Part shown: piece by piece, positions 24,801-30,688 of the stretch
Numbering within the stretch: position 1 is the first letter of the stretch
Layout: each line of letters opens with the position of its first letter
Assembly (NCBI GenBank): GCA_964642795.1
Contig: CAZXRQ010000015.1
Span: forward strand, 1 to 33,138
Direction: 5' to 3'
DNA from: JAVVVD01 sp964642795
GTDB taxonomy: Bacteria; Bacillota; Clostridia; Christensenellales; CAG-138
DNA length: 33,138 nt
Translations under genes and position numbers: made by a program
The notes under the pieces: generated by a model
What the model was told of the DNA's origin: nothing
What the model saw: only the letters and a program-made list of their open reading frames with translations
The model's database searches: none

Positions 24801-26177
24801 CAGCGGCAGCTGCCATATGGGCCGGTCCGGCTCCCGCAGCGCCGCGTGCAGTATGCGCATAAGGTAGCTGTGCAGCTTCTCTATCTCCTCGGCGCCGAAT
24901 AGCTGCACAAGGTGATCGTAATCCACGGTAAAGCGGCCGTCGCTGCCCGCGCTGAGGTGTATTATGAGCGGCTCCGCCTGATAGCTGCTGTAATGCCATC
25001 TGCCGGAAAAGGACACGCGCGCGTCCGGGCTTACCGAAAGCCCGGTGCTTTGGAAGGACAGCGCCACATTGTACAGCACGCCCTCGCCGCGTGCCTCGCG
25101 GGCGATCGCCGCTATCTCGGAATATGGCAGCCGCTGCGCGCGCAGCAGGTCGTACCATTGCCCGTTAAGTCTGCTTACGTATTCGTTGAACGTCCAGTTT
25201 TCATCAAGATCGGATATAAAGGGCAGGGTGCTGACGAACATGCCGGTGGTAGCGCGCTCTGTCGCGTCGGAGCGGTTATGCACCGGCACTCCCACGCATA
25301 TGCGTGACGCGCCGCCTATTCGCCTAAGGTATATGCAAAGCGCCATACAGAACGGCGCAAACGGGGCCACGCGCTCCGACGCGCAAAAATCCGCCAGCGC
25401 ATGATCCATCACCTGCGTGAGCTTGAACGTGCTGCGCCGGCCCACCGGCGAAAGCGACGCCGTACCGCAGGGCTTTACCGCGCAGGGCTCGGCCGCGCCA
25501 GATAGCTGCTCCTTCCAATAGCCGCGCGCTCTGTCGCTGGCGCGGGAGGCGATGTACTCCCTTTCGTTGTACACATGATCCCGGTAGCTGGGCAGCTCCT
25601 CAAGCGCAGGCTCTCCCCCGCCCAGCAGATCAAGATATGCTTTTGCGATGCGGTTTGCCAGCGCGGCCTGCGTCCAGCCGTCGGATATCATGTGGTGCAG
25701 CTTGGTCAATATGCACGCTTCCCGCTCCCGCACCCTGCACAGCGCAAACTCATACAGCGGCGCATCGATCAACGGCATCGGCCGGTGGGCGGCGGCGTCT
25801 TCAAACAGCGTCAGGCCTTCCCGGCTGGTCATGCTGAAATCGTATACCGGAAACCGCTCAAAAGCAAAGGGCGCATGATACTGTACCGGCGTGCCGCCGC
25901 GTATGGTCAGCCGTGTGCGCAGCGAAGGGTCGCTCTGTACAACGGCGTTGAGCGCGCGCTGCATAAGCTCTGTATCCACCCGCCCGGAAATATTTATGGT
26001 GCAGCAGATATTGTTAACAGGCAGGCCTGGATACGCCTGCTCGATGTGGTATATATTAAGCTGGGACAGAGAAAGTGGGAACACCGCATCGCCCTTGGCG
26101 CACGGCGCGTCTGTTCCGCTCCGATCCTCATCGTTTCGGGCGGCGATATTCGGCATAGTAAGGTCAAATTCGCCCAT
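18834..26177 (-). CDS. Dimodular nonribosomal peptide synthetase C-A-T-C-A-T-reductase
   Basis: 2447 residues. C1 at 30-460 with HHMISDG (161-167); A1 at 475-960 (YTSGSTGKPKG 621-631); T1 at 970-1040 (S1003 in GGDSL); C2 at 1055-1475 with HHSVSDG (1184-1190); A2 at 1495-1980 (TSGSTGRPKG); T2 at 2005-2080 (S2040 in GGASL); and an NADPH thioester reductase at 2095-2445 with GATGFLG (2101-2107) and YVGAK (Y2257, K2261). All core motifs are intact. No epimerase, methyltransferase or thioesterase is present. It should join two amino acids and release an aldehyde. A C domain at the start fits N-acylation by the fatty acid loaded through the operon's ligase and carrier protein. Read by alignment to the GrsA pocket, the specificity codes are D-V-L-A-I-G-Q-V-A-K for A1 and D-T-T-Q-I-A-L-V-Y-K for A2; I do not assign substrates. 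ATG 26177 has no Shine-Dalgarno sequence; ATG 26156 is the alternative. Confidence 0.95.
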   Translation of the reverse strand: MGEFDLTMPNIAARNDEDRSGTDAPCAKGDAVFPLSLSQLNIYHIEQAYPGLPVNNICCTINISGRVDTELMQRALNAVVQSDPSLRTRLTIRGGTPVQYHAPFAFERFPVYDFSMTSREGLTLFEDAAAHRPMPLIDAPLYEFALCRVREREACILTKLHHMISDGWTQAALANRIAKAYLDLLGGGEPALEELPSYRDHVYNEREYIASRASDRARGYWKEQLSGAAEPCAVKPCGTASLSPVGRRSTFKLTQVMDHALADFCASERVAPFAPFCMALCIYLRRIGGASRICVGVPVHNRSDATERATTGMFVSTLPFISDLDENWTFNEYVSRLNGQWYDLLRAQRLPYSEIAAIAREARGEGVLYNVALSFQSTGLSVSPDARVSFSGRWHYSSYQAEPLIIHLSAGSDGRFTVDYDHLVQLFGAEEIEKLHSYLMRILHAALREPDRPIWQLPLMGLDELDNVLFKFNDTAAIVSPLDVYGSFCSAAGAHPSRVACIEDGTRVTYAELVRRAELIGAAIEAACPGGGHVIGLALDRSAALYASMMACAYGGNAWVILSPSLPAGRRAEMIDDSGAELIISDAPCDAPVLQYADALKSERIARPRTQAADELCYIVYTSGSTGKPKGVEISVGNVVNFAAGMAPYYGHGAVLSLCNTGFDVFMLESAAALLNARTVVLPGAEEVEDPRALARLIVNYGVGCFAATPSRIQAYLREKSFASALRSMDSIIIGGEALPGELIQRLHDLTHARLYNQYGPSETTVAVATARMDGAAAVTIGRPMRNCRLYVLDAHMQPLPVGVFGELYIGGKCVGRGYHGAPELNEKSFFTSPFEPGERIYRTGDSACWTSEGEIRIGGRKDGQLKLRGLRIEPAEIAARLCAHSAVLDAAVKLVAQGEKKYIAGYYVLNEGCNAGEVELLSYLAEYLPGYMTPSRLVRLDAMPRTRSGKTDVIALPDPEPETGGGPARTGMEQELLDMMRAVLNDKSFGVTDDFFASGGDSLGATALICDIEERFHRSLRLTEFYALRSARRICEMLTGEAAEPGPPRIARAPELTGYPLTAAQRSLYVASRLDPTGIAYNMPGELPLGSKAPDIKRLESAFTALIRSEEALRTSFRLVDGKLMQTIDDDAPFALETLAADNAENARAAFVRPFDLEKPPLMRAALYNDAASGDWRLLVDVHHSVSDGVSTPLIMRRLCAIYRGEAPDTPAVRYRDYAYAEAGRETDGAVTEYWKQKAPRLPEAASVPADRPAAKQSDLRGEVITQELGAELSNAAEEYCRAGDITPFMLFAAAFGIVIGKLAGKPALTIGTPVSGRASSELWKVAGAFIHPLPLDLYPDNGLTVSEYLARVRGDVLSLLDNQSVSPDAVAEYSGRTVDGDTALYRAMLSMRPAQPEEYELCGVNTRIYPVETHTAKLPLSLETAQDGGRGYSLRLEYAASLYDADTAKLILRMFCAAVKLLMQDKNAALGALMPLDARDRLALMERPNRMRMPYIDECIHRRVEETALMQPDAAALRFHGEDVTYAQLIEGARSAAAELQQAGAEPGDRIGLCFKRTPKLFTAMLGILMAGCAYVPISPDFPPERVNHMLTASGARLIYCDGSGAAAGAERIVMGSAKDAAYTPVDTPTSSLIHVLFTSGSTGRPKGVMITHRAIANLTANLETVFECAQGSVLCATGVVFDTFMTESLSALAMGRTVVLADEEEMLLPWKLAQLIAGEKVSAFQLTPSRMISCLANAQFCAAIGGVQLVIMAGEAVTPQLLGALGKHTKAAIYNLYGPAEAAVYATGARLLPGGPPVIGRPLANCREYLLDDDMRRVPPLAEGELYLGGECLAKGYCAEPELTARAFVDDPLLPGERMYKTGDTARMLASGELIYTGRRDRQIKLNGQRVEPEEVEGAMLDTGLCAEAAVVAGRMPDGTMELTGYCVPAQGGSIDAGLMRERLAAVLPSYMIPTRITALSALPRTATGKTDRLALSQGPGSENLPPPLYGDSPEPKAQAATADAEGLEDRIAAIWEDVLGVPVVRDVSLFEQGGASLAAITILSRYYENGWEMPISAFYAHPTVTVQAELLAAMEAGINEHSSEGPQTIRDAVLVTGATGFLGAHIVKALIDGGAGGIYCLVRGEGRLQEVLSGYFGSVWTQSVRQNIIEVQGDVTKPAMGAAQDALDALLPRLKTVFHAAADVRHYGPAEEITAANVLGTENVIALCQSAGARLIHCSTMSVCGNTLPGSAADVPFTEQDLDIGQDWGGNIYVGAKLQAEKRVRDAAKYGLDVRVARIGRLVGRASDGVFQQDPHSNAFCLCVRAIAALPGLPAQLFDMPVELTAVDECARAITVLAAAPPGVYHIYNPYPVPLSDILTALELHPLRQNAEQFERVLPGALSRMEPGAAAAFMDVWLQEKRAAGKAKPLPQCDKTLQTLGKLGFAWTEPQPAVLLKRFLPGR

Positions 26178-26185
26178 ACGAGTGT

Positions 26186-26214
26186 ATTATATCTTATTCC
26201 ATACACGTTTTCAA
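26186..26214 (-). promoter_or_regulatory. Near-consensus promoter of the NRPS operon
   Basis: On the minus strand, TTGAAA (26209-26214), a 17-base spacer and a perfect TATAAT (26186-26191). Transcription would begin near 26179-26180, only two or three bases before ATG 26177, so the message would be nearly leaderless unless translation starts at ATG 26156. Confidence 0.78.
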
Positions 26215-26268
26215 TTTTTTTGACACTTTTCCGTATATTTTATGGATTTCCGTATAGGCTGTCTCCGC

Positions 26269-26297
26269 TTGACACCTTTATTCACCCAGCATACAAT
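26269..26297 (+). promoter_or_regulatory. Near-consensus promoter of the glycerate kinase gene
   Basis: TTGACA (26269-26274), a 17-base spacer and TACAAT (26292-26297). The start would be near 26304, with a leader of about 47 nt that carries AAGGAG. It is divergent from the NRPS promoter, with 54 bases between the two -35 boxes. Confidence 0.8.
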
Positions 26298-26350
26298 AAT
26301 CTGCAGTAAGGCGCTTATTTCATATGCAACGGTCTCACAAGGAGTTATAC

Positions 26351-27493
26351 ATGAAAATCGTACTCGCACCCGACAGCTTCAAGGGCACGCTCTCGTCAAA
26401 GCGCATATGCGAGATTATTTCCCGGGAATTAAAATCCGCGCTGCCGGACTGCGCGGTGATATCCGTGCCGCTGGCGGACGGCGGCGAGGGCACCCTCGAC
26501 GTTATAATGAACACATTGGGCGGACGTTATATCAAAAAAGAGGTGTGTTCCCCGCTGTCCGCCCGGGTAAACGCCGTCTTCGGCGTTTTAGCGGACGGCA
26601 CGGCAATAATTGAGACGGCAGCGGCGTCCGGCCTGCCGCTGGTGCCGCAGGATATGCTTGATCCGTTATGCGCCACCAGCTACGGTACCGGCGAGCTTAT
26701 ACGCGCGGCGCTGGATTTAGGCTGCCGCAGCATCACCTTAGGGCTGGGCGGCTCCGCTACCAACGATGGCGGTATAGGCGCAATGGCTGCGCTGGGCGCG
26801 GCGTTTACCGACGCGCAGGGAAACCCCGTGCCGTTTGACGGCCGCGGGCTTTCGCGCATAGCGAGCCTGGACGTTTCCGCCCTGCACCCTGCCATAAGGG
26901 AGACCTCCTTCACGGTGATGTGTGACGTGGACAATCCGCTGATCGGCGAGCGCGGCGCCACCTATACGTTCGGCCCCCAAAAGGGCGCAAATGCCGAAAC
27001 GCTTACGCAGCTTGAGCGCGGTATGCAAAACTATGCTTCACTGCTGCAGCGGCAGTTTTCCTTCGATCCTGATACGCCGGGCGCGGGCGCGGCAGGCGGC
27101 CTGGGCGCGGCGCTTATGGCATTTTGCAGGGCTCGCCCCGAGCGCGGCATTACGGCGGTGCTGCGGCTGTGCGGATTCGACGGACTGATACGCGGCGCGG
27201 ATCTCGTGATAACCGGCGAAGGCCGCGCGGATTCCCAGTCCGCGCACGGCAAGGTGCTGTGGGGCGTAGGCCATGCCTGCATGGCGCAGGGAGTGCCGGC
27301 CATAGCCATCGCGGGCTGCGCAGGAGACGGCGCGGACGAGCTGACCGAATGCGGCATACGGCGGGTATACGCCACCCTAAGGAGCGATATGCCGCTATCC
27401 TATTCCATGCAGCACGCGGAGGAGCTTTTGCAGGCCACGTCGTCAGCGCTGTTTTTTACCATATGCAAAAACGGCGTTTCCGCCGTGCTGTAA
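26351..27493 (+). CDS. glxK: Glycerate kinase
   Basis: 380 residues, the usual length of the GarK/GlxK family. It phosphorylates glycerate with ATP to a phosphoglycerate, feeding serine or sugar-acid carbon into glycolysis in the cytoplasm. Family signatures: N-terminal APDSFKGTLSS, the substrate loop LADGGEGT, the glycine-rich GLGGSATNDGG and the C-terminal ADLVITGEGRADSQSAHGK with the catalytic region. The start at 26351 follows AAGGAG (26339-26344). It has its own strong promoter and is divergent from the NRPS; there is no sign that it belongs to that pathway. The gene symbol is by family, not by proven orthology. Confidence 0.93.
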   Translation: MKIVLAPDSFKGTLSSKRICEIISRELKSALPDCAVISVPLADGGEGTLDVIMNTLGGRYIKKEVCSPLSARVNAVFGVLADGTAIIETAAASGLPLVPQDMLDPLCATSYGTGELIRAALDLGCRSITLGLGGSATNDGGIGAMAALGAAFTDAQGNPVPFDGRGLSRIASLDVSALHPAIRETSFTVMCDVDNPLIGERGATYTFGPQKGANAETLTQLERGMQNYASLLQRQFSFDPDTPGAGAAGGLGAALMAFCRARPERGITAVLRLCGFDGLIRGADLVITGEGRADSQSAHGKVLWGVGHACMAQGVPAIAIAGCAGDGADELTECGIRRVYATLRSDMPLSYSMQHAEELLQATSSALFFTICKNGVSAVL

Positions 27494-27500
27494 GCGCGGC

Positions 27501-27529
27501 TTTTCAAACTCCGCCGCCTGTGGTATCAT
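27501..27529 (+). promoter_or_regulatory. Candidate promoter before the hypothetical-dus operon
   Basis: TTTTCA (27501-27506), a 17-base spacer and TATCAT (27524-27529) with an extended -10 TGG. The -35 box is weak. It lies between the glycerate kinase stop and the next gene. Confidence 0.45.
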
Positions 27530-27561
27530 GTGCATAACCTGAGTAAAGGCGGATTTCCTAT

Positions 27562-28119
27562 ATGGGACGCAATAAATACACCGCGCCCAAGCGGTCTATG
27601 GGCTATATATTCAAAACGCTTTTCATCATACTGCTGGTGATGCTGCTTGCATACGCCGCATTTTCCACAGCGATGACGCTTTCCAATATGTATGTGCTGG
27701 CCACCGAGGGCATGGCGCTGAGGGCGGAATGTGTGCTTACCGATGGCTCCGCGCTGGAGTTGAGCGAATATTTCACCGAAGGCTTCATAAACAGCGACGC
27801 CGCGCTGAACTCGTCCAGCTACGACGGCTTTACCGTAACGGACTACAACTACAGCCTGTCCGTCACCGGCTTTTTCGCACTCCCCTGGAGCAACAGCGCG
27901 CGGCTTCGCGTGGTGGAGAAGGTCACCAACGTATCCGCCACCGCAAACGAAGGCAACGAGGGCGCGACCGTTCCCGGCTGGACCTCCTCCCGCATGGATA
28001 TTCAATTTACCCGCGTGGACCAGCGCTGGTATATAAGCGGGCTGGATATAATCCAGCTCAACCCCGAGGATCCGCCGCGCGGCACACCGGATCTCAGCCT
28101 GCTGGAGGATGCCGAATGA
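27562..28119 (+). CDS. Hypothetical membrane-anchored protein upstream of dus
   Basis: 185 residues, not recognised as a named family. A basic N-terminus (residues 1-18) is followed by one transmembrane helix (about 15-38); the rest (39-185) should lie outside the membrane. The outer part has a helical start (ECVLTDGSALELSEYFT) and then alternating beta strands, an arrangement that would fit an NTF2-like or related alpha+beta fold; this is a guess from pattern only. The TGA stop overlaps the ATG of the dihydrouridine synthase gene (ATGA), so the two are translationally coupled. Its start follows a weak AAAGGCGG site. Confidence 0.75.
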   Translation: MGRNKYTAPKRSMGYIFKTLFIILLVMLLAYAAFSTAMTLSNMYVLATEGMALRAECVLTDGSALELSEYFTEGFINSDAALNSSSYDGFTVTDYNYSLSVTGFFALPWSNSARLRVVEKVTNVSATANEGNEGATVPGWTSSRMDIQFTRVDQRWYISGLDIIQLNPEDPPRGTPDLSLLEDAE

Positions 28120-29096
28120 GCGTTGCCGGCTGCGGCGCGGACTTTCCCGTGCTGCTCGCGCCCATGGCGGGCGTGACCGACAGGGTGTACCGCAATATAT
28201 GCAAGCGCTTCGGCTGCGATCTCGCGTTCAGCGAGATGGTAAGCGCCAAGGGCCTCTGCTACGAAAATCTCAACACTTTCGCGCTGCTCGAACCCGACGG
28301 CGACGGGAAGCCCACGGGCGTGCAGCTTTTTGGCAGCGACCCGGACTTTATGGAAAAGGCGGCGCTCCTGCTTTGCAAGCGCATGGGGACCGATATCGCC
28401 GTGCTGGATATAAACATGGGCTGCCCCGCAAAAAAGATAGTTAAAAACGGCGACGGCAGCGCGCTTATGCAGGACCCCGCAAGGGCGCAGCGTGTGGCCG
28501 CGGCCGCTGTGCGCGCGGCAAAGCGGTTCAATATACCTGTAAGCGTGAAACTGCGCAGCGGCTATGACGCATCCCACATAAACGCCGTGGAGGTCGCGCT
28601 GCGCGTGCAGGACGCCGGCGCCGCCGGCGTTACCGTACACGGCCGTACGCGGGAGCAGATGTATTCGGGCCATTCAGACTGGGATATCATAGCGGAGGTC
28701 AAGCGCGCGCTCAGCATACCCGTCACCGGCAACGGCGACGTGTTCTCCGGCGCGGACGCTGCGGCCATGTACGCGCACACCGGCTGCGACGGCATTATGG
28801 TAGCAAGGGGCGCTTTGGGCGCGCCTTATATATTTTCAGAAATTAAGGCGGCCATTGCCGGCACTCCGTATACTCCTCCAACGCAGAGCGAGCGTCTGGA
28901 TATGGCGATAGCCCACGCGCAAGCGCTGATGGACGCGTACGGGGAGCATGGCGGCATAGAGATGCGTAAGCATGTTGCTTGGTACGTAAGGGGAATACAC
29001 GGAGCAGCCGCGCTGCGCTTGGCAGTCAACTCCGCACAGCCATCCGAGCTTGTACAGCTGCTGGAACGGGCGAAATACGACCTTTACGGCGCTTGA
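28116..29096 (+). CDS. dusB: tRNA-dihydrouridine synthase (DusB type)
   Basis: 326 residues, an FMN-dependent TIM barrel that reduces uridines in the tRNA D-loop. Signatures: LAPMAGVTD near the N-terminus, the catalytic cysteine C103 in NMGCPAKKIVKNGDGSAL, the lysine strand VSVKLRSG, the VHGRTREQMYSG histidine motif and the FMN-phosphate region ITGNGD/MVARGALGAP. The start ATG 28116 overlaps the upstream stop. In many Clostridia dusB precedes greA, as here. The stop codon lies inside the -35 box of the greA promoter. Confidence 0.93.
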   Translation: MSVAGCGADFPVLLAPMAGVTDRVYRNICKRFGCDLAFSEMVSAKGLCYENLNTFALLEPDGDGKPTGVQLFGSDPDFMEKAALLLCKRMGTDIAVLDINMGCPAKKIVKNGDGSALMQDPARAQRVAAAAVRAAKRFNIPVSVKLRSGYDASHINAVEVALRVQDAGAAGVTVHGRTREQMYSGHSDWDIIAEVKRALSIPVTGNGDVFSGADAAAMYAHTGCDGIMVARGALGAPYIFSEIKAAIAGTPYTPPTQSERLDMAIAHAQALMDAYGEHGGIEMRKHVAWYVRGIHGAAALRLAVNSAQPSELVQLLERAKYDLYGA

Positions 29097-29121
29097 CAAA
29101 CAGGCGCTTCGTTCATATAAT
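29093..29121 (+). promoter_or_regulatory. Consensus promoter of greA
   Basis: A perfect TTGACA (29093-29098), a 17-base spacer and a perfect TATAAT (29116-29121). The -35 box overlaps the dus stop codon TGA (29094-29096). The start would be near 29128, with a leader of about 43 nt that includes GAGAGGAG (29154-29161). Confidence 0.88.
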
Positions 29122-29170
29122 AGCTTGCGTACACAAAAAGAATTTTCATCCTTGAGAGGAGATAGCTTGC

Positions 29171-29647
29171 ATGGCAGAAACACGGCTTACCGCCGAAGGC
29201 GTAAAAAAATATGAAGAGAGGCTTGAATACCTCAAAACCACCGGCCGCACCGAGATAAGCGAGCAGATCAAGGTCGCGCGTTCCTTCGGAGATCTGTCCG
29301 AAAACGCGGAATACGACGCGGCCAAGGCGGAGCAAGCGCGTATGGAGTATGAGATAAGCGAGATCGAGACGATGCTCCGAAACGTCGTTATAATCGACGA
29401 GGACACGCTGGATACCGGCATAGTGAGCGTAGGCTCGCTGGTAAAGGTCAAGAACATGGGCAGCGGCAAGACCTTGGTATTCCAGATAGTCGGCAGCGCG
29501 GAAAGCGACCCGCTGACCAATCGCATATCCAACGAAGCCCCCGTGGGCAAAGGCCTGCTGGGCAAGAAGAAGGGCGAATCCGCCGCCATATCCACCCCCG
29601 GCGGCGTAGTCACCTACAAGGTGCTGGATATAGGCAAGGCAAACTGA
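29171..29647 (+). CDS. greA: Transcription elongation factor GreA
   Basis: 158 residues, the standard length. It rescues backtracked RNA polymerase by stimulating transcript cleavage. The N-terminal coiled coil carries the acidic tip GDLSENAEYDAAKAEQ (about 40-55), with the conserved Asp and Glu residues; the C-terminal FKBP-like domain includes the motif NRISNEAPVGKGLLGKKKG. The start at 29171 is 9 nt after GAGAGGAG. It has its own consensus promoter and a terminator 16 nt after the stop codon. Confidence 0.97.
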   Translation: MAETRLTAEGVKKYEERLEYLKTTGRTEISEQIKVARSFGDLSENAEYDAAKAEQARMEYEISEIETMLRNVVIIDEDTLDTGIVSVGSLVKVKNMGSGKTLVFQIVGSAESDPLTNRISNEAPVGKGLLGKKKGESAAISTPGGVVTYKVLDIGKAN

Positions 29648-29662
29648 CCCACTCGTATCAAC

Positions 29663-29697
29663 AAAGCCCGCATTCATACTGAACGCGGGCTTTTTTA
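29663..29697. terminator. Bidirectional terminator between greA and the HD-domain gene
   Basis: AAAGCCCGC (29663-29671) pairs with GCGGGCTTT (29685-29693); an inner TTCA/TGAA pair lengthens the stem. T-rich sequence follows on both strands, so it ends both converging operons. Confidence 0.88.
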
Positions 29698-29721
29698 TTA
29701 GTCTGTTTCTTCAGCGGCGCG

Positions 29722-30291
29722 TCACTCGCGCGGCCCAAGGCGCAGCTCGTCCATCGCGCGCTTCATGCCGGCTATGGTAAGCGCCATTACCTCATCCAGC
29801 TCCATGCCCAGCATATCGCAGCCGCTCTTTATCAGCTCGCGGTCGCATTTGGCGGCAAAGCCCTTATCCTTAAACTTCTTCTTTACGCTTTTCACCTCAA
29901 GATCGCTTATGCCGGTGGGCCGCATAAGGGACGTGGCCATAACTATGCCGGTAAGCTCGTCCACCGTGAACAGGCTTTTTTCCAGGTTGCTCACAGGCTC
30001 CACGTCGCTGCATATGCCGTAGCCGTGGCTGAGTATTGCGCGTATGTCCGCCTCGTCCACGCCCTCCGGCTCAAGCAGCTCACGCGTATGGTCCAGATGC
30101 TCGTCGGGGTATTTTTCAAAGTCCACGTCATGCAGATAGCCGATGGCCTCCCAATATTCGCGGTCCTCGCCAAAATGCTCCGCCATAGCGCCCATAGCCA
30201 TGCTAACCGCCAGCGCGTGGGTAAGAAGATGGGGTTCGCTTACATGCTTTGCGAGGATCTCCCCCGCTTTTTGTTTTGTCAGTCGTGTCAT
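29722..30291 (-). CDS. HD-domain hydrolase
   Basis: 189 residues of the HD superfamily of metal-dependent phosphohydrolases. Metal ligands visible are H25 (in THALAVSMAMG) and H54-D55 (in LHDVDFEKYPDEH). A further histidine and aspartate (SHGYGICSD) may complete the site. The substrate, probably a nucleotide or other phosphate ester, is unknown; it lacks the GYP motif of c-di-GMP phosphodiesterases. Its ATG comes one base after the stop of the repressor gene, with AGGAG inside that gene, so the two are coupled. Last gene of the minus-strand operon. Confidence 0.85.
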   Translation of the reverse strand: MTRLTKQKAGEILAKHVSEPHLLTHALAVSMAMGAMAEHFGEDREYWEAIGYLHDVDFEKYPDEHLDHTRELLEPEGVDEADIRAILSHGYGICSDVEPVSNLEKSLFTVDELTGIVMATSLMRPTGISDLEVKSVKKKFKDKGFAAKCDRELIKSGCDMLGMELDEVMALTIAGMKRAMDELRLGPRE

Positions 30292-30292
30292 A

Positions 30293-30673
30293 TTATTTAT
30301 TCTCCTGAGCTATATATTCCCGCATACGTGCGAAGGCTTCATCGCTTATTATATGCTCTATGCGGCAGGCGTCCGCCTCCGCCGTATCGTCCGGCAGGCC
30401 CAGCGCAACCTGCAAGAACCGTGCTATCACCTTATGCCGCTCGTATACGGCGCTTGCGGCGAGCAGCCCCGCCTCGGTAAGACGTATGCCCCGCCTGTCG
30501 TATATCACAAGCCCGGAATCCGCAAGTATACCCATCGCCCGGCTTACGCTGGGCTTGCTGTAGCCCAGCTCGGACGCCACGTCCACAGCGCGCACGCAGG
30601 GCAGCCTTTTCGAAAGCAGCAATATGGTTTCGAGGTAGTTTTCTCCGGATTCACGCACGGCTGCGCCCTCCAT
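30293..30673 (-). CDS. DtxR/MntR-family metal-dependent repressor
   Basis: 126 residues. A winged helix-turn-helix (about 8-65, recognition part YSKPSVSRAM) is followed by the dimerisation and metal domain. Metal ligands: H80 (in ERHKVI) and the C103-xx-E106-H107 pattern (CRIEH), which matches the iron-type DtxR/IdeR site (Cys) more than the manganese-type MntR site (Glu). It lacks the SH3 domain of full DtxR, as short MntR proteins do. When metal-loaded it should repress metal-uptake genes; its target is not visible. It is placed between the permease and HD genes (15 nt and 1 nt gaps), so it is probably co-expressed with both. Confidence 0.88.
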   Translation of the reverse strand: MEGAAVRESGENYLETILLLSKRLPCVRAVDVASELGYSKPSVSRAMGILADSGLVIYDRRGIRLTEAGLLAASAVYERHKVIARFLQVALGLPDDTAEADACRIEHIISDEAFARMREYIAQENK

Positions 30674-30688
30674 GTATGCTTTTTTCGG

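Larger units (their letters stand above)
13324..26177 (-). other. NRPS biosynthetic operon with embedded two-component c-di-GMP module
   Basis: Six minus-strand genes read in the order NRPS, histidine kinase, HD-GYP response regulator, acyl-AMP ligase, acyl carrier protein, PPTase. Gaps are 27 and 84 nt, then an 8-nt overlap, 36 nt and a 14-nt overlap; no internal terminator was seen. A near-consensus promoter lies just before the NRPS start. All the parts needed to make and tailor a lipodipeptide are present: starter activation, carrier, transferase, assembly line and reductive release. No exporter or self-resistance gene lies inside the operon. Confidence 0.8.

Noticed and set aside
26220..26242. 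A second TTGACA at 26220-26225 on the plus strand
   Set aside because: No acceptable -10 box at 16-18 bases; the TTGACA at 26269 fits much better.
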